From Balneolaceae bacterium (GTDB lineage Bacteria > Bacteroidota > Rhodothermia > Balneolales > Balneolaceae), in contig JAXHMM010000002.1 in the NCBI GenBank assembly GCA_034521445.1, positions 1 to 48,007 on the forward strand: 48,007 nucleotides of DNA. Direction: 5' to 3'. Shown here in pieces: positions 47,102 to 48,007 of this stretch. Within the stretch, counting starts at the first letter, position 1. Each line of letters begins with the position of its first letter. A program made the translations under genes and the position numbers. The notes beneath the pieces were generated by a model. It ran no database searches and was not told where the DNA came from. It was given only the letters and a program-made list of their open reading frames with translations.

Positions 47102-47395
47102 ATGAATGATACCGCAACAAATTCCGACGCCAATCGCACCCAGAAGATGCGGGAAAGGGGAGACGACCTGTACCACGTTGGACTTCTTTTCTGGTTTATT
47201 TCCGTACTGCTGGATCACCTTGAGGTTGATGCGCTGTGGACGGACGGGGCCATCGGCATCTCCTATCTGTGTGTTGTCGGGGGACTGACGGTCACCTTTA
47301 TATACAATGAGAAGGGCGGCTGGAAACGGAAGCTGAACGGTTTTTTTCTGCTCTTTCTGCTTGCCGTGACGGTATGGCTGCTCTTCACCTTTTAA
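47102..47395 (+). CDS. small membrane protein 1 of a tandem trio
   Basis: 97 residues, unknown family. After a polar N-terminus (about 22 residues) come three hydrophobic segments: VGLLFWFISVLLDHL, AIGISYLCVVGGLTVTFIY, and LNGFFLLFLLAVTVWLLFTF. A basic connector EKGGWKRK lies before the last one. The connector and last segment resemble the same part of the third gene of the trio (EKGTWKRR, then GFFVVLILLAVFLFL), so the two are probably paralogs. The next gene starts 11 bases after its stop. Confidence 0.68.
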   Translation: MNDTATNSDANRTQKMRERGDDLYHVGLLFWFISVLLDHLEVDALWTDGAIGISYLCVVGGLTVTFIYNEKGGWKRKLNGFFLLFLLAVTVWLLFTF

Positions 47396-47406
47396 AAACC
47401 AGCGAC

Positions 47407-47688
47407 ATGTCTGAAACAAATAACTCCAGCTCTGCCCGTCGCATGATCGTGGACATAGCCCATGAAACAGCCAGGTTCGGGCTTGTGCTTTTGATACTTT
47501 CGCTGCTGCTGATTCGCCTGGACCGCGGTGTGCTGGCCCTGGAAGTTACCGCAATGATCCTCATTCTGGGGCCACATATTGCCATACTGATCTACAGCCA
47601 TAAAAAAAGCGAGCGTCATTCCGCCATGCGCATCCTGGGACTTGTCGTATTGCTTCTGGTTATTGCGGCGATAATGTGGTACCTGTGA
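47407..47688 (+). CDS. small membrane protein 2 of a tandem trio
   Basis: 93 residues from the ATG at 47407, with an in-frame upstream extension rejected because it overlaps gene 1. Three hydrophobic segments are visible: FGLVLLILSLLLIRL, LEVTAMILILGPHIAILIY, and MRILGLVVLLLVIAAIMWYL. A polar connector (SHKKSERHS) replaces the EKG-WKR connector of its neighbours. Topology matches genes 1 and 3 but sequence similarity is weak, so it is a diverged relative at best. Its TGA overlaps the ATG of gene 3 by one base (TGATG), showing translational coupling. Confidence 0.66.
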   Translation: MSETNNSSSARRMIVDIAHETARFGLVLLILSLLLIRLDRGVLALEVTAMILILGPHIAILIYSHKKSERHSAMRILGLVVLLLVIAAIMWYL

Positions 47689-47975
47689 TGCATACGGAAG
47701 ATACATCCAGGGACCAGAGCATGCTGAATAGGGCTGACCGTATGTCTATGCCCATCATTGTTTTATTCATTATTTCTGAAATCATGCACTACCTCGGCTG
47801 GCCCTACTGGAAGCCGATGGTGCTGACAGCACTGACCCTTGCCACCCTGCAGTCCGCCATGCTCATTTATTACGCGGAAAAGGGCACATGGAAACGACGT
47901 TGGGGAGCAGGCTTCTTTGTGGTACTGATCCTGCTGGCCGTTTTCCTGTTTCTCGGATCACAAGGCTGGTTGTAG
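47688..47975 (+). CDS. small membrane protein 3 of a tandem trio
   Basis: 95 residues from the ATG at 47688, which overlaps the stop of gene 2 by one base; an alternative upstream start at 47676 would overlap more. Hydrophobic segments are SMPIIVLFIISEIMHYL, KPMVLTALTLATLQSAMLIYY, and GFFVVLILLAVFLFLGS, with the basic connector EKGTWKRRWGA. The shared pattern IYxxEKGxWKRxxxGFF with gene 1 indicates duplication. Function is not recognised; the tight packing suggests the three products act together, for example as subunits of one membrane complex (inference). Confidence 0.67.
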   Translation: MHTEDTSRDQSMLNRADRMSMPIIVLFIISEIMHYLGWPYWKPMVLTALTLATLQSAMLIYYAEKGTWKRRWGAGFFVVLILLAVFLFLGSQGWL

Positions 47976-48007
47976 GTATTTCATAATAATTAGATTTCAG
48001 AGTAAGT

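Overview
This is a bacterial chromosome segment with GC-rich coding sequence and dense gene packing. The gene content points to the Bacteroidota/Balneolota/Rhodothermota (FCB) side of the tree: many secreted or lipoprotein peptidases, a six-bladed beta-propeller protein, sortilin-like BNR repeats, weak Shine-Dalgarno signals, and several promoters of the TTG-N20-TAnnTTTG kind. Proteins are rich in Glu and Asp, which would fit a saline habitat, but that is inference. I do not assign a genus. There are no phage, IS or CRISPR structures.

Layout. 31-9480 lies on the minus strand: tRNA-Leu(CAA), galE, mtgA, an Hpt protein, a hotdog thioesterase, a secreted unknown protein, then an apparent operon of an MFS transporter, a broken alpha/beta-hydrolase lipoprotein and two amidohydrolases. 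9630-13946 (plus) is a very large secreted M14 peptidase. 13956-22887 is minus: a beta-propeller lipoprotein, a two-domain M16 peptidase, pheA with two small membrane/HHH genes, and a DPP-IV-like S9 peptidase. 23087-26982 is plus: TPR protein, DUF883-like protein, prfB (programmed +1 frameshift), coaE, fbp. 26983-27291 holds unusual structured hairpin repeats. 27292-30603 is minus: a DUF192 lipoprotein and a BNR-repeat protein. 30804-40376 is plus: the translation/RNA block rimP-nusA-infB-rbfA-truB-ribF-rpsO-pnp. It is followed by an M16 peptidase (plus) and a beta-propeller protein (minus). 43116-46984 is an argF-argG-argH operon. 47102-47975 holds three small related membrane proteins in tandem.

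The most interesting signals are regulatory or structural. (1) Upstream of argFGH is a complete ribosome-mediated attenuator: promoter, a 21-codon leader peptide with six Arg codons (four consecutive), and three mutually exclusive hairpins ending in an intrinsic terminator. (2) Between fbp and the DUF192 gene lie two hairpins of about 110 nt whose stems differ in sequence but stay paired, while a symmetric internal loop is conserved, plus a half-copy. This looks like an undescribed structured repeat family. (3) infB carries an in-frame expansion of a short repeat that also occurs between truB and ribF.

Caution on sequence quality. Five genes, including the essential infB, carry single-base frame disruptions, mostly apparent one-base losses. 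Assembly or homopolymer error is therefore a serious explanation, and I call only the triply disrupted hydrolase a pseudogene.
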